The notes: generated by a model not told the origin, from the sequence alone. A stretch of 64,000 nucleotides of DNA from UBA7672 sp047601145 (GCA_047601145.1 JASGJW010000002.1:124001-188000); one strand, 5' to 3'; positions 1 to 8,862 are shown, numbered from the stretch's first letter. Translations and numbers: made by a program.

Positions 1-202
1 CCAGTCGAAAGCCTCGGCCGACGTCAAGCGTCGCGTCCAGGAAGTGAACGCAGGCCGCCTGGCCGAGTATACCCGCATCTCCGGCGAGAAGGGCGACCCC
101 GTCGCCACCGTCGCCGCCGCGATGGCCGAGAAGCAGTTCGCCCGCACGGAGGCTGGCGAGATGTTCAAGACCGGGCCGAACGATCCGTGGAAAAAGAAGT
201 AG
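1..202 (+). CDS. YdbL family protein (DUF1318), C-terminal part
   Basis: Only the last 66 codons are in the window; the frame is open from base 2 and stops with TAG at 200-202. The translation has the DUF1318 pattern: a 'VQEVNAGRLAEYTRISGEKG' helix, an alternating Ala/Val stretch ending in AEKQF, and a closing 'DPWKKK'. Known YdbL proteins are small, secreted and of unknown role, often encoded with YnbE and YdbH, which bridge inner and outer membrane. Those partners would lie upstream of the window. A strong terminator follows at 227, so this is probably the last gene of its operon. The family call is by eye. Confidence 0.7.
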   Translation, partial: QSKASADVKRRVQEVNAGRLAEYTRISGEKGDPVATVAAAMAEKQFARTEAGEMFKTGPNDPWKKK

Positions 203-226
203 CGACGTGAAATCTCGTCACGCAGC

Positions 227-252
227 GTCCGCCGGTCTCCAGACCGGCGGAC
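227..252 (+). terminator. Rho-independent-type stem-loop after the YdbL gene
   Basis: A perfect 12-bp inverted repeat (GTCCGCCGGTCT, loop CC, AGACCGGCGGAC) begins 24 bases after the YdbL stop codon and is followed by a short T-containing tail (GTTTGCGTT). The stem is very GC-rich but the T-tract is poor, so termination strength is inferred. Confidence 0.75.
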
Positions 253-295
253 GTTTGCGTTCCGGCCTCGCGCACAACACAGGAAAGGATGAAGA

Positions 296-529
296 ATGTC
301 GCGCAAGACACTGATCATCCTCGCGCTTGTGCTCGTGCCCGTCGCGTTAATGGTTCTGATCGGCTGGCTCGGTGGCCAGTTTCCGAATGCACATTTTGTA
401 ATCGCCTACGCGATCGGCGCGACGCTCACCGTGCTGCTCGCTGTCGGCCTGTTTGCGTTGACGTTTTACAGCGCGCGCTCCGGCCACGACGAACAGATCG
501 GGAATGAACAGGACTCCGATGAGCCCTAA
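296..529 (+). CDS. small two-helix membrane protein, function unknown
   Basis: The product has 77 residues. There are two hydrophobic segments, about residues 4-25 and 35-57, and a short polar, acidic C-terminal tail ending in DSDEP. ATG 296 is preceded by an AGGAAAGGATGA purine stretch that serves as ribosome binding site. A second frame starting at 289 overlaps but has no coherent composition. I recognise no family. It sits between the YdbL terminator and chpT, with no evidence that it is co-transcribed with either. Confidence 0.6.
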   Translation: MSRKTLIILALVLVPVALMVLIGWLGGQFPNAHFVIAYAIGATLTVLLAVGLFALTFYSARSGHDEQIGNEQDSDEP

Positions 530-597
530 TTCCCGCTTGGGCTGGTGAGTCGAAATCAGCTAGCTTCCGATTCGTTTTCCAGGGCGGGAGCTGAGCA

Positions 598-1239
598 ATG
601 GAATCCTCTCAACTGGCGGCTTACGTCGCCTCGCGCATCTGTCATGACGTGGCCTCGCCGCTGACCTCGCTGCTGCAGAGCTGTGAACTCCTGTTCGACG
701 ACAGCATGGGCGCCGCCATGAAGGCGGAAGGCGAGAAGTCCCTGCGCGCGGGCCTCGCCACGCTCGAAGCCAAGCTGCGCTACATGCGCTATGCGCTTGG
801 TTCCCAGGCCCTCAACGACAATCTCTGCAGCGTCGGGGAAGCCAAGGACCTGTTCGTCAAGCTGTTCGCCACCAACTCGCGCACGCAGCTCGACTGGCAG
901 CTCGAAACCCACCGCATCACCAACCGCCAGATGCGCCTGCTCATGAACATGACGCTGATCATGATCGATCCCGCAGCCCGCGGCACCTGCCGCGTTTCGG
1001 CCAAGGAAAACGGCGACAAGCTGGTGTTCGACGTCGAGGCCCTTGGCCAGTTTTCGAACTTCAAGTCCGAAGTGCTTGATGCGCTGGCCGGGAAGGAGCC
1101 CGGCGGCGGCTGGGGCGGCGGCGCCGTCCAGCCCTACTTCACAAAGGTTCTCGCCACCGAAAACGGCTTCTCACTAGAGCCCCGCATCGTGCCGCAGGCC
1201 GCCGGCCTCACCGCGATCGGAAAGCTCCCGCCGTCCTAG
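598..1239 (+). CDS. chpT: histidine phosphotransferase ChpT
   Basis: 213 residues, the usual ChpT length. Near the N terminus the 'SRICHDVASPLTSLL' segment places the phospho-accepting histidine at residue 16, in the first helix of the dimeric four-helix bundle. The C-terminal half is the degenerate HATPase-like fold of the family, without ATP-binding boxes. In Caulobacter, ChpT carries phosphate from the hybrid kinase CckA to CtrA and CpdR, controlling the cell cycle and motility; its output target CtrA is encoded at 13286-13999 here. The start has a good GGGAG ribosome binding site. The stop codon shares the bases CTAG with the convergent ynfA stop. Confidence 0.92.
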   Translation: MESSQLAAYVASRICHDVASPLTSLLQSCELLFDDSMGAAMKAEGEKSLRAGLATLEAKLRYMRYALGSQALNDNLCSVGEAKDLFVKLFATNSRTQLDWQLETHRITNRQMRLLMNMTLIMIDPAARGTCRVSAKENGDKLVFDVEALGQFSNFKSEVLDALAGKEPGGGWGGGAVQPYFTKVLATENGFSLEPRIVPQAAGLTAIGKLPPS

Positions 1240-1568
1240 GCAGTCCGCGGCCCGAACAGGATCACCGCAGCGCCCGCAAGGCAAAGCGCCGCCCCGGCCA
1301 TGTCCCACCTGTCCGGCGGGGTCTTTTCGATCGCCCACATCCAGCCCAGCGAGGCGGCTATATATACCCCGCCATAGGCCGCGAACGCCCGCCCGGCCGC
1401 GCTGGCCGGCACAAGCGTCAGGAGCCAGGCGAACAGGATCAGCGAGGCAATCCCAGGCGCGATCCAGAGCGCTGATTTCCCCGACCGCAGCCACGCCCAG
1501 AAGGCAAAACACCCCGCGATTTCAGCGATGGCGGCAGCTGCATAGATCGCGATGACAACAGGGTTCAT
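1236..1568 (-). CDS. ynfA: YnfA family (UPF0060) inner-membrane protein
   Basis: 110 residues with four hydrophobic segments and conserved family features. These include the 'AEIAGCFAFWAWLR' first helix, the 'AAYGGVYIAASLGWMW' third helix and a charged loop 'EKTPPDRWD' before the last helix. YnfA proteins resemble small multidrug resistance transporters, and some have been linked to efflux. The gene is transcribed against chpT and ends in a shared CTAG. It has no functional link to the surrounding cell-cycle and chemotaxis genes that I can see. Confidence 0.88.
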   Translation of the reverse strand: MNPVVIAIYAAAAIAEIAGCFAFWAWLRSGKSALWIAPGIASLILFAWLLTLVPASAAGRAFAAYGGVYIAASLGWMWAIEKTPPDRWDMAGAALCLAGAAVILFGPRTA

Positions 1569-1658
1569 CCGCTCTCTATCGCAGCGATTTCTTAACCCGC
1601 TAAGCTTTTACTTGCCACAAGCACGTAATTTTCCACGTGTTTGCTGGAAACCTGCGCC

Positions 1659-4232
1659 ATGGACGATCTCCTCAGCGAATTCCTCACCGAGACCTCGGAA
1701 AGCCTCGACGTCGTCGATGTCGAACTGGTGCGCTTTGAAAGCGATCCGGGCGACAAGGCGACGCTCAACAACATCTTCCGCCTCGTGCACACGATCAAAG
1801 GCACGTGCGGCTTCATTGGCTTGCCTCGGCTTGAGTCTATAGCCCACGCTGGCGAGACCCTGCTCGGAAAATTCCGCGACGGCGCGCTCGATGTGACGCC
1901 TGAGGCCGTCACGCTCGTCCTCGCCTCGATCGACCGCATCAAGTCGCTGCTCTCCCATCTTGCCGAAACACAGGCCGAACCTGCAGGCGATGATCGCGAC
2001 CTGATCTCGCAACTCGAGGAAGCCGCCGAAGGCGCGTTGCAGGCAAAACTGCCGCCGCCCGTTGTTGTCGAGCAGGTCCCCGAGCCCGTTGAAGGGCAGG
2101 GCCAGTGGGATGCCGATCAGGGCCGCTACCTCCGTCCCGGCGAAGTTTCGCTCGCCGATCTCGAAGCTGCTTTCCGCAATGCAGATGGCCCCGAAGCTGT
2201 CGCGCCAAAAGCCGCCAGCGCAGCTGTCGAGGTTGACGACGAAAGGAAAGCCGGAATTGGCGCCAACACCATCCGCGTCAATGTCGATGTCCTTGAGTCC
2301 ATGATGACCATGGTCTCCGAACTCGTCCTCACGCGTAACCAGCTGATGCAGATGCTGCGCACCACCAGCGACAGCCAGTTCAAATCTCCGCTCCAGCGCC
2401 TCTCCGGCATCACCGCCGAACTGCAGGACTGCGTGATGAAGACGCGCATGCAGCCCATAGGCTCGGCGTGGAAGAAACTCCCCCGCATCGTCCGCGACGC
2501 AGGGCAGGACCTCACCAAGAAGATCGACCTCGTCATGGAAGGCGAGGCGACTGAACTCGACCGCCAGGTCCTCGAACTCATCAAGGACCCGCTCACCCAT
2601 ATGATCCGCAACTCCTGCGATCATGGCGTCGAAACGCCCGCCATCCGCGCCGCCGCTGGCAAGCCCGAGATGGGCACGATCAAGCTGCGCGCCTACCACG
2701 AGGGCGGCCACATCATCATCGAGCTGTCGGATGATGGCGCTGGCCTCAACACCGAACGCATCCGCCAGAAGGCGATGGAGAAAGGTCTCATCGACGCCAC
2801 CGAAGCCATGGCGATGACGGACGCGCAGGTCCACCGCCTCATCTTCGCTCCCGGCTTCTCCACCGCCGCAAAGGTCACGAACATCTCCGGCCGCGGTGTC
2901 GGCATGGATGTCGTCAAAACCAACGTCGAGCTCATCGGCGGCACGATCGACCTGAAATCCCGCCACGGCGCCGGCTCCACCTTCATCATCAAGATCCCGC
3001 TCACGCTGGCGATCATCTCCGCGCTCATCGTCGGCGTCGGCGAACACCGCTTCGCTCTGCCGCAACTTTCGGTCCTCGAACTGGTGAGGGCAGGCAAACG
3101 CTTCGAGCACCGGATCGAGATCATCAACGCCACGCGTGTCCTGCGCCTGCGCGATCGCCTCCTGCCGCTCGTCGCCCTCTCGGACGTGCTCGGCCTGATG
3201 ATCGACGACCAGCCGCGCGATCGCGCCGCCTGTGTCGTCGTCATGCAGGTCGGCGACACCCGTTTCGGCCTCATCGTGGATGAAGTCTTCGACACCGAAG
3301 AAATCGTCGTGAAACCGCTCGCCAAGCGCCTCGGCGCGATGTCCGAGTATTCGGGCGCCACCATCCTCGGCGACGGCGCCGTCATCATGATCCTTGATCC
3401 CAACGGCGTCTCGAAATCGGTGGCCACAGCCGAGCGCAACGTTAACCGCCTCCTCGACGAACAGAACGCCGCTGCTCCCGCGCAGCCCGCGGCCGAACGC
3501 ACCAGCCTTCTCCTGTTCTCCGCCGGCGGGGAGGAGCCGCGTGCCTGCCCGCTCTCTCTCGTCACGCGCCTCGAAGAGCTCGACGCCTCGACCTTCGAGC
3601 CGACGGCACGTGGTCTCGTCGTTCAGTATCGTGGGCGCCTCATGCCGCTCGCTGCTGCGGGCGGCTGCATCCGCCGCTCCGGCAAGCAGCCCGTCCTTGT
3701 TTTCAGTCAGGGCGATGCCGTCATCGGCCTTGCCGTCGACACCATTCTCGACATCGTCGAAGACCGCCTCGACATCCAGCTCAATGACAGCGCCCCAGGT
3801 GTTCTGGGCACAGCCGTCCTCAAGGGCTGCTCCACCGAGATAATCGACGTCGCCCACTTCCTCACGCAGGCCGATCCGTCCTGGGCCACATCCGCCGCCC
3901 AGCTCGAAACCCAGCGTGGTCGCAAGCGCGTGTTGCTCGTCGACGCTCACCCCTTCTTCCGCAACATGCTCGCCCCAATGGTCAGCGCCGCCGGCTATGA
4001 CGTCACCGTCGCCGCTGACCTGCAGGAAGCGCGCGGCCGCCTTGCTGGCGACATCGTCTTCGACGTCGTCCTCGCCGATACCGACGCCACCGAGCCCGAA
4101 GCGCTCGCCGAGATCGGGCCGCGCATCATTCCGCTCTCCAGCCGCCGCGACACGGAAGCGGTGCCAAAGTCCGATCGCCACGCCCTGCTGGACGCCATCG
4201 AACGCGCCCTGCGCATCGGAGAAGCTGCATGA
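1659..4232 (+). CDS. cheA: chemotaxis histidine kinase CheA with two CheW-like domains and a C-terminal degenerate receiver
   Basis: 857 residues from ATG 1659; an in-frame TTG at 1641 is a weaker start. Order: HPt domain with His44 in 'LVHTIKG' (1-105), linker, dimerisation helices (about 200-265), HATPase (about 265-450; N-box 'RNSCDHG', 'DDGAG' near 358, 'GRGVGMD'), a CheW-like domain (about 455-590), a second, divergent CheW-like domain (about 612-735) and a receiver-like tail (755-857). The tail starts 'KRVLLVDAH', so one of the two acidic pocket residues is Ala, but it keeps a possible phospho-Asp near 807 and a Lys near 837. CheA autophosphorylates in receptor arrays and feeds CheY and CheB. 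First gene of the che operon; it overlaps cheW by 4 bp. The extra C-terminal domains are unusual. Confidence 0.95.
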   Translation: MDDLLSEFLTETSESLDVVDVELVRFESDPGDKATLNNIFRLVHTIKGTCGFIGLPRLESIAHAGETLLGKFRDGALDVTPEAVTLVLASIDRIKSLLSHLAETQAEPAGDDRDLISQLEEAAEGALQAKLPPPVVVEQVPEPVEGQGQWDADQGRYLRPGEVSLADLEAAFRNADGPEAVAPKAASAAVEVDDERKAGIGANTIRVNVDVLESMMTMVSELVLTRNQLMQMLRTTSDSQFKSPLQRLSGITAELQDCVMKTRMQPIGSAWKKLPRIVRDAGQDLTKKIDLVMEGEATELDRQVLELIKDPLTHMIRNSCDHGVETPAIRAAAGKPEMGTIKLRAYHEGGHIIIELSDDGAGLNTERIRQKAMEKGLIDATEAMAMTDAQVHRLIFAPGFSTAAKVTNISGRGVGMDVVKTNVELIGGTIDLKSRHGAGSTFIIKIPLTLAIISALIVGVGEHRFALPQLSVLELVRAGKRFEHRIEIINATRVLRLRDRLLPLVALSDVLGLMIDDQPRDRAACVVVMQVGDTRFGLIVDEVFDTEEIVVKPLAKRLGAMSEYSGATILGDGAVIMILDPNGVSKSVATAERNVNRLLDEQNAAAPAQPAAERTSLLLFSAGGEEPRACPLSLVTRLEELDASTFEPTARGLVVQYRGRLMPLAAAGGCIRRSGKQPVLVFSQGDAVIGLAVDTILDIVEDRLDIQLNDSAPGVLGTAVLKGCSTEIIDVAHFLTQADPSWATSAAQLETQRGRKRVLLVDAHPFFRNMLAPMVSAAGYDVTVAADLQEARGRLAGDIVFDVVLADTDATEPEALAEIGPRIIPLSSRRDTEAVPKSDRHALLDAIERALRIGEAA

Positions 4233-4687
4233 CCACGAAGGAGTTCGTCACCTTCAAGATCTGCGACCAGACCTTCGGGGTCTGTGTCTCGGAGATTCAC
4301 GACGTGTTCCGCCCCTCGGCCATGACCCCGGTGCCGCTTTCGGGCGCTGAAATAGCCGGCGTTCTTAATCTTCGTGGGCGGATCGTTACCGCCATCGACG
4401 CCCGGTCGCGCTTGGGCCTTCCTCCCCAAGTAAAAACAAGGGCTTGCCAGCGCCTGGCTATCGGCGTGGAGCGTTACGGAGAGAGTTTTGGGCTGATAAT
4501 CGACGAGATCGGAGAGGTCGTTCGGCTCGAAGAAAGCGCCCTGGAGCAAAACCCCGTTAACCTTGACGCGACATGGTCGGGCGTATCCCGCGGCGTCTAC
4601 CGCCTCGAAGACCGCCTCCTGGTCATTATGGACATTGACCGGATGCTGGCTGGCGCAGGCGCCGGGGAAGCTGCAGCCGCGGCCTGA
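4229..4687 (+). CDS. cheW: chemotaxis coupling protein CheW
   Basis: 152 residues forming one CheW SH3-like fold: 'FVTFKICDQTFGVCVSEI' opening strands, the conserved 'GVLNLRGRIVTAID' segment, then 'SFGLIIDEIGEVV'. CheW bridges CheA to chemoreceptors at the cell pole. The start ATG overlaps the cheA stop (ATGA), typical of translational coupling. The C terminus is Ala/Gly-rich. No chemoreceptor gene lies in this window, so the receptors must be encoded elsewhere. Confidence 0.93.
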   Translation: MTTKEFVTFKICDQTFGVCVSEIHDVFRPSAMTPVPLSGAEIAGVLNLRGRIVTAIDARSRLGLPPQVKTRACQRLAIGVERYGESFGLIIDEIGEVVRLEESALEQNPVNLDATWSGVSRGVYRLEDRLLVIMDIDRMLAGAGAGEAAAAA

Positions 4688-4717
4688 TCCGCCGCGACCT
4701 TGGGAAGAGGGCGAGAC

Positions 4718-5083
4718 ATGAAACGCTGTCTGATTGTCGACGATAGCCGCGTGGTGCGCAAAGTCGCCCGCCGCATCGTCGAAGACCTCCGCTTTGAGGC
4801 CGATGAGGCCGCTGACGGCGCCCAGGCCCTTGAGACCTGCCGCAAGACCATGCCGGATTGCATCCTGCTCGACTGGAACATGCCGGTGATGAACGGCATC
4901 GACTTCCTGCGCGCCCTCCGACGCGAGCCGGGCGGCGATCGCCCAACCGTCGTCTTCTGCACGACCGAGAACGACATGAGCCATATCGCCGAGGCCATGC
5001 GCTCGGGCGCCAACGAATACATCATGAAGCCCTTCGACTCCGAGATCATCGAAAGCAAGTTCTCCGAAGTCGGCCTCGTCTGA
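4718..5083 (+). CDS. cheY: chemotaxis response regulator CheY
   Basis: 121 residues, a single receiver domain. Acidic pocket 'CLIVDDSRVVRK', phospho-Asp in 'CILLDWNMPVMNG', Thr in 'FCTTEND' and the switch lysine in 'YIMKPFD' are all present. ATG 4718 is preceded by GGGAAGAGGGCGAG, while the in-frame TTG at 4700 lacks a site. Phosphorylated by CheA, CheY binds the flagellar switch (FliM/FliN) and changes rotation. Third gene of the che operon. Confidence 0.93.
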   Translation: MKRCLIVDDSRVVRKVARRIVEDLRFEADEAADGAQALETCRKTMPDCILLDWNMPVMNGIDFLRALRREPGGDRPTVVFCTTENDMSHIAEAMRSGANEYIMKPFDSEIIESKFSEVGLV

Positions 5084-5091
5084 AGGATGCA

Positions 5092-6177
5092 GTGACCGCA
5101 GCGCTCCGCCAGCCAGATGCCAGCCGCCGCGTCCGGGTGATGCTCGTCGACGACAGCGCGATCGTGCGCGGATTCATGCGTCGCTGGATCGAGGAAGAGC
5201 CCCGCATCGAACTTGCGAAAGCCTGCTCTGACGGCGCCCAGGCCGTAGCCGCCGCGGCTGCCGTCCGCCCCGACGTGATCGTCCTCGACATCGAGATGCC
5301 GAACCTCGACGGCCTCTCTGCGCTGCCCCAGCTCCGCAAGGCCGCGCCCGACGCGCGTATCGTCATGGCCTCGACGCTCACCACGCAAGGGGCCGCCCAG
5401 ACCGTGAAAGCCCTTGCCCTTGGGGCGGCCGATTTCATCGCCAAGCCGCAGGCCAGCGCGATGGGCAGCGTCGACACCTATCGCCGTGAGCTCATCGACA
5501 AGATCGTCGCGCTTGGCCAGCGGGCAGGGCATCATCCCATCGCTGCGCCGTCCACCGCACCTATCACGCTTCGCCCCAGACCCGCGCACATCTCGCCGCC
5601 CGCCGCCATGCTGGTTGCGGCCTCCACCGGCGGCCCCACGGCGCTGCCGGCTTTCCTCGCCCCAATCGCCCGCCGTATCGACGCGCCGATCCTGATCGTG
5701 CAGCACATGCCCGCCAGCTTCACGCCGGTCTTCGCCGAAAAACTCGAGACCGCCCTTGGCAAGCACTGCCGCGAAGCCCGTGAGGGCGACACGCTCTGCG
5801 ACGGCGCGGTCCTCCTCGCCCCCGGCGACAAGCACATGCGCATCGCCCGCTGCCCCGCCGGCCGCATGATCCATCTCGACCAGTCCGAACCCGTGAATTT
5901 CTGCCGCCCCGCCGCAGACCCCCTCTTCGAATCTGCCGCCGCCGCTTTCGGCTCGCGCCTACTCTGCGTCGTTCTTACCGGCATGGGCCATGACGGCCGC
6001 GCCGGCGCCGCAAAGATCGTGGAAGCAGGCGGCCGCGTCATCGTCCAGGACGAAGCCTCCAGCGTCGTCTGGGGCATGCCCGGCGCAGTCGCACAGGCCG
6101 GCTACGCCGAAGCCGTAAAACCACTCAAAGACCTGAGCCAGCTCGCGCTGCGCATGATGATGGGAGAAGCTGCGTGA
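5092..6177 (+). CDS. cheB: protein-glutamate methylesterase CheB
   Basis: 361 residues from GTG 5092, which follows the cheY stop by 8 bp with a GAAGGA site just upstream. N-terminal receiver with phospho-Asp66 in 'VIVLDIEMPNLDG', a linker, then the methylesterase domain with the catalytic triad Ser178 ('AASTGGP'), His205 ('VQHMP') and Asp301 ('GMGHDG'). CheB removes methyl groups from, and deamidates, chemoreceptors after phosphorylation by CheA, giving adaptation. The frame is open further upstream (to 4858) inside cheY, but that stretch is a shadow. The stop overlaps the cheR GTG start. Confidence 0.93.
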   Translation: MTAALRQPDASRRVRVMLVDDSAIVRGFMRRWIEEEPRIELAKACSDGAQAVAAAAAVRPDVIVLDIEMPNLDGLSALPQLRKAAPDARIVMASTLTTQGAAQTVKALALGAADFIAKPQASAMGSVDTYRRELIDKIVALGQRAGHHPIAAPSTAPITLRPRPAHISPPAAMLVAASTGGPTALPAFLAPIARRIDAPILIVQHMPASFTPVFAEKLETALGKHCREAREGDTLCDGAVLLAPGDKHMRIARCPAGRMIHLDQSEPVNFCRPAADPLFESAAAAFGSRLLCVVLTGMGHDGRAGAAKIVEAGGRVIVQDEASSVVWGMPGAVAQAGYAEAVKPLKDLSQLALRMMMGEAA

Positions 6178-7007
6178 ACAGCCAGGACTTCGAATTTGTC
6201 TCGCAACTCCTGCGCAAGCGCGCCGGCATCGTCCTCACGGGCGACAAGATGTACCTGCTCGAAAGCCGCCTCGCCCCGCTTGCCCGCAAGGAAGGCCTGC
6301 CGTCGATCGACGACCTGATCCACGTCGTCCGCTCGCGCCGTGAAGAGCGCCTGATCAACCAGCTCGTCGACGTCATGACGACGAACGAAACCTACTTCTA
6401 CCGCGACAAGACGCCGTTCGATCACCTGAAGGAAGCGATCTTTCCGGTGCTCGGCCAGGCGCGAAAAGGCAGCCGCATCCGTATCTGGTGCGCTGCCTGC
6501 TCGACAGGACAGGAGCCGTACTCCATCGCGATGATGCTCGACCAGAACCCGCAGCTCACCGCCGGCGTCCCCGTCGAGATCGTCGCCACCGACATCTCCG
6601 ATCGCTGCCTCGACCGCGCCCGTCAGGGCCTCTTCACGCAGTTCGAAGTGCAGCGCGGCCTGCCGATCCAGATGCTGATGCACTACTTCACGCAACAGGA
6701 CGATCACTGGCGTATCTCCGAGCGCATGCGCCAGATGGTGACCTTCAAGAAGGTCAACCTGATGGAGCCGAACTTCAACCTTGGCAATTTCGACGTCGTG
6801 TTCTGCCGCAACGTGCTGATCTATTTCGACGGCCCCACCAAGGCGACCGTCCTCAACCGCATCGCCCAGTCCGTGAACCCCGGCGGCTTCCTCATGCTCG
6901 GCGCCGCCGAATCCCTCGTCGGCGTCACCCAGTCTTTCGAGCCCGCCCAGGACCGCCGCGGCCTCTACAAACTCGCCGGTGCAAACAAGTCCGCTTCGGC
7001 GGCCTGA
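6174..7007 (+). CDS. cheR: chemoreceptor methyltransferase CheR
   Basis: 277 residues. N-terminal helical domain ('FEFVSQLLRKRAGIVL', 'VDVMTTNETYFYRD'), then an S-adenosylmethionine-binding Rossmann domain with 'IRIWCAACSTGQEPYSIAM', 'VATDISD' and 'FDVVFCRNVLIYF'. CheR methylates receptor glutamates and opposes CheB. It starts at GTG 6174 within the cheB stop (GTGA) and is the last gene of the che operon. No cheD or receptor gene follows. Confidence 0.94.
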   Translation: MNSQDFEFVSQLLRKRAGIVLTGDKMYLLESRLAPLARKEGLPSIDDLIHVVRSRREERLINQLVDVMTTNETYFYRDKTPFDHLKEAIFPVLGQARKGSRIRIWCAACSTGQEPYSIAMMLDQNPQLTAGVPVEIVATDISDRCLDRARQGLFTQFEVQRGLPIQMLMHYFTQQDDHWRISERMRQMVTFKKVNLMEPNFNLGNFDVVFCRNVLIYFDGPTKATVLNRIAQSVNPGGFLMLGAAESLVGVTQSFEPAQDRRGLYKLAGANKSASAA

Positions 7008-7087
7008 TACTGCCATAGGGCTGTCAGCAGACCCGCTTCGCTTCCCGCGATTTCGTTCTAGTCTCTTGCTGATCGCAGGAGACTTCC

Positions 7088-7372
7088 ATGTTCGGCATGA
7101 TCGGAAAGATGCGCGCGGCCAGTGGCAAGCGCACGGAACTCATAGCCATCCTCTCTGCGAGCACGGAAACGATGCCGGGCTGCCTCCAGTACATCGTCAT
7201 GGAAGACCAGTCTGACCCCGACGGCATCTGGATCACCGAAGTCTGGGACAATGAAGCCAGCCACAAGGCGTCGCTCCAGCTTGAAAGCGTCCGTGCTGCG
7301 ATCGCGAAGGCCCGTCCGATCATCGCCGGCTTCGACATCAGCGTAAAAACCACGCCCGTCGCTGGAGTTTAA
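7088..7372 (+). CDS. antibiotic biosynthesis monooxygenase (ABM) domain protein
   Basis: 94 residues, one ABM ferredoxin-like fold. It has the 'FGMIGKMRAASGKRTELIAIL' opening, 'MPGCLQYIVMED' and 'WITEVWDNEASHKAS' followed by a helix, the usual YgiN-type pattern. Family members act on quinols or other aromatic compounds without cofactors, as dimers. The substrate cannot be read here. A GCAGGAGACTTCC site precedes ATG 7088. It is the first gene after the che operon, 80 bp downstream, so probably separately expressed. Confidence 0.8.
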   Translation: MFGMIGKMRAASGKRTELIAILSASTETMPGCLQYIVMEDQSDPDGIWITEVWDNEASHKASLQLESVRAAIAKARPIIAGFDISVKTTPVAGV

Positions 7373-7479
7373 GGAAGGGCGTCTGACCCCACGCGACAAA
7401 CTGCGCTGAAAGAATGTCATCCAACTGACGCGAAATCAGGCGTAGGACTCCCTCATCCGATCAGGGGAGAGGGACCGCC

Positions 7480-8703
7480 ATGAACCGTGTCACCATCTGG
7501 ATCCCGGCCAGCGCAATGCTCGCGATCGCCGTCGCCTTGGCGTCCTGCAGTCCCGGCACAGCGCCTGCCGTCGAGGCCGCCAAGCCCCCCGAATGCGACC
7601 TCAAGGCCGCGAGCGCCTCCGCCGCCGAGGCCGCGCTCGCCGGCTGCGCCGTCAAATGGATCGATGCCAACGTCGCCATCAACCAGCTGCAGTCCTTCGG
7701 CACGCACAATAGCTACAAGGAAGAAATTCCCGCCGTCGAAATGGCGCTTATCAAGGAGCGCAACCCCGACGCCGCCCTCACGCTCGACTATCACCACCGC
7801 TCCTTCGCCGAACAGCTCGACAAGGGCGCCCGCCAGATCGAGCTCGATCCATCCGACGATCCGAAGGGCGGCCTCTATTCCACGCCCCTCGCGCGCAAGC
7901 TGCTGAAGGACAAGGGCGTTGCGCCGCCGGACTATGATCTCTCCGTGATGGCCCAGCCCGGCATCAAGGTGATCCACGTCTCCGACATCGACTATCGCTC
8001 GCACTGCCTCCTGTTCACCGACTGCCTGAAGCAGATCAAGGCATGGTCGGATGCCCATCCCACGCACACGCCGATCCTCATGATGATCAACCCGAAATCC
8101 TCGGGCATCTCCTGGCCCGGCGCCGTGAAGGTCCTGCCGTGGGGCAAGGATGCGTTCAACCGCATGGATGCGGAAATCCTCTCTGTCTTCTCGAAGGACC
8201 AGCTCATAACGCCGGATAATGTCCGCGGATCGCACGCCACGCTGCGCGAGGCCGTCACCTCCGGCGGCTGGCCCAAGCTCGGCGCCGCGCGTGGCAAGCT
8301 CATCTTCACGATGGATCTCTCGCCCGAAGCCAACGCGCCCTACGCCGAAGGCCATCCCTCTCTGCAGGGCCGGATCGCCTTCATGACGACCTTCCCCGAC
8401 GCGCCCGAAGCCGCCTACTTCACGATGAACGAGCCCGAGAAGGATCAGGCCCTCATCCAGGAGCGCGTGAAGCAGGGCTTCCTCGTCCGCACCCGCGCCG
8501 ACGCCGACACTCGCGAAGCCCGCGCCGGGACGACCACCCGCCGCGAAGCCGCCCTTGCCTCCGGCGCTCAGTTCATCTCGACCGACTATCTCTGGCCCGA
8601 CGATCGCTTCGGAACTGGCTACAGCGCCTCGCTGACTGACGGCGCCGTAACCCGCTGCAACCCGGTGAGCGCGGCGACCGGTTGCGACGCGAAGGCGGAG
8701 TAG
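7480..8703 (+). CDS. secreted phosphatidylinositol-specific phospholipase C-like lipoprotein
   Basis: 407 residues. An N-terminal signal ends in a lipobox ('VALASC'), so the mature protein is probably lipid-anchored. The catalytic region has the PI-PLC X-like first histidine motif 'GTHNSYK', 'RQIELDP' and a second metal/active-site segment 'IHVSDIDYRSHC'. The pattern fits the calcium-dependent phosphoinositide phospholipase C1-like bacterial family rather than the classical Bacillus enzyme. The real substrate may be another phosphodiester. GGGAGAGGGACC precedes the ATG. It stands alone. Confidence 0.78.
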   Translation: MNRVTIWIPASAMLAIAVALASCSPGTAPAVEAAKPPECDLKAASASAAEAALAGCAVKWIDANVAINQLQSFGTHNSYKEEIPAVEMALIKERNPDAALTLDYHHRSFAEQLDKGARQIELDPSDDPKGGLYSTPLARKLLKDKGVAPPDYDLSVMAQPGIKVIHVSDIDYRSHCLLFTDCLKQIKAWSDAHPTHTPILMMINPKSSGISWPGAVKVLPWGKDAFNRMDAEILSVFSKDQLITPDNVRGSHATLREAVTSGGWPKLGAARGKLIFTMDLSPEANAPYAEGHPSLQGRIAFMTTFPDAPEAAYFTMNEPEKDQALIQERVKQGFLVRTRADADTREARAGTTTRREAALASGAQFISTDYLWPDDRFGTGYSASLTDGAVTRCNPVSAATGCDAKAE

Positions 8704-8862
8704 GGCCAATCTCGGAAGTCAGTCGGGTTGGGCTCGAATGACCGGAATAGCCCCTCATTCGCGCCGTTGGTAATGTCGTGCCCATTGGGCGTAGATTGGC
8801 CCTTTTCGGCCGCTTGGCGTGAAGCGTGACACCCACTATTGAGGAGGGGCTTGAGGGGACAA

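Noticed and set aside
1584..1610. TTAACCCGCTAAG before cheA as a CtrA box
   Set aside because: Only one TTAA half-site; the second half is AGCT. Not enough to call.
1608..4181. 857-codon open frame antisense to cheA
   Set aside because: It mirrors cheA's codon phase; composition (Asp/Gly/Arg-rich, no domains) is that of a shadow in high-GC DNA, and cheA is unambiguous.
8839..8862. Upstream TTG as start of the 173-residue secreted protein
   Set aside because: It would put charged residues before the signal peptide; ATG 8863 has the ribosome binding site.
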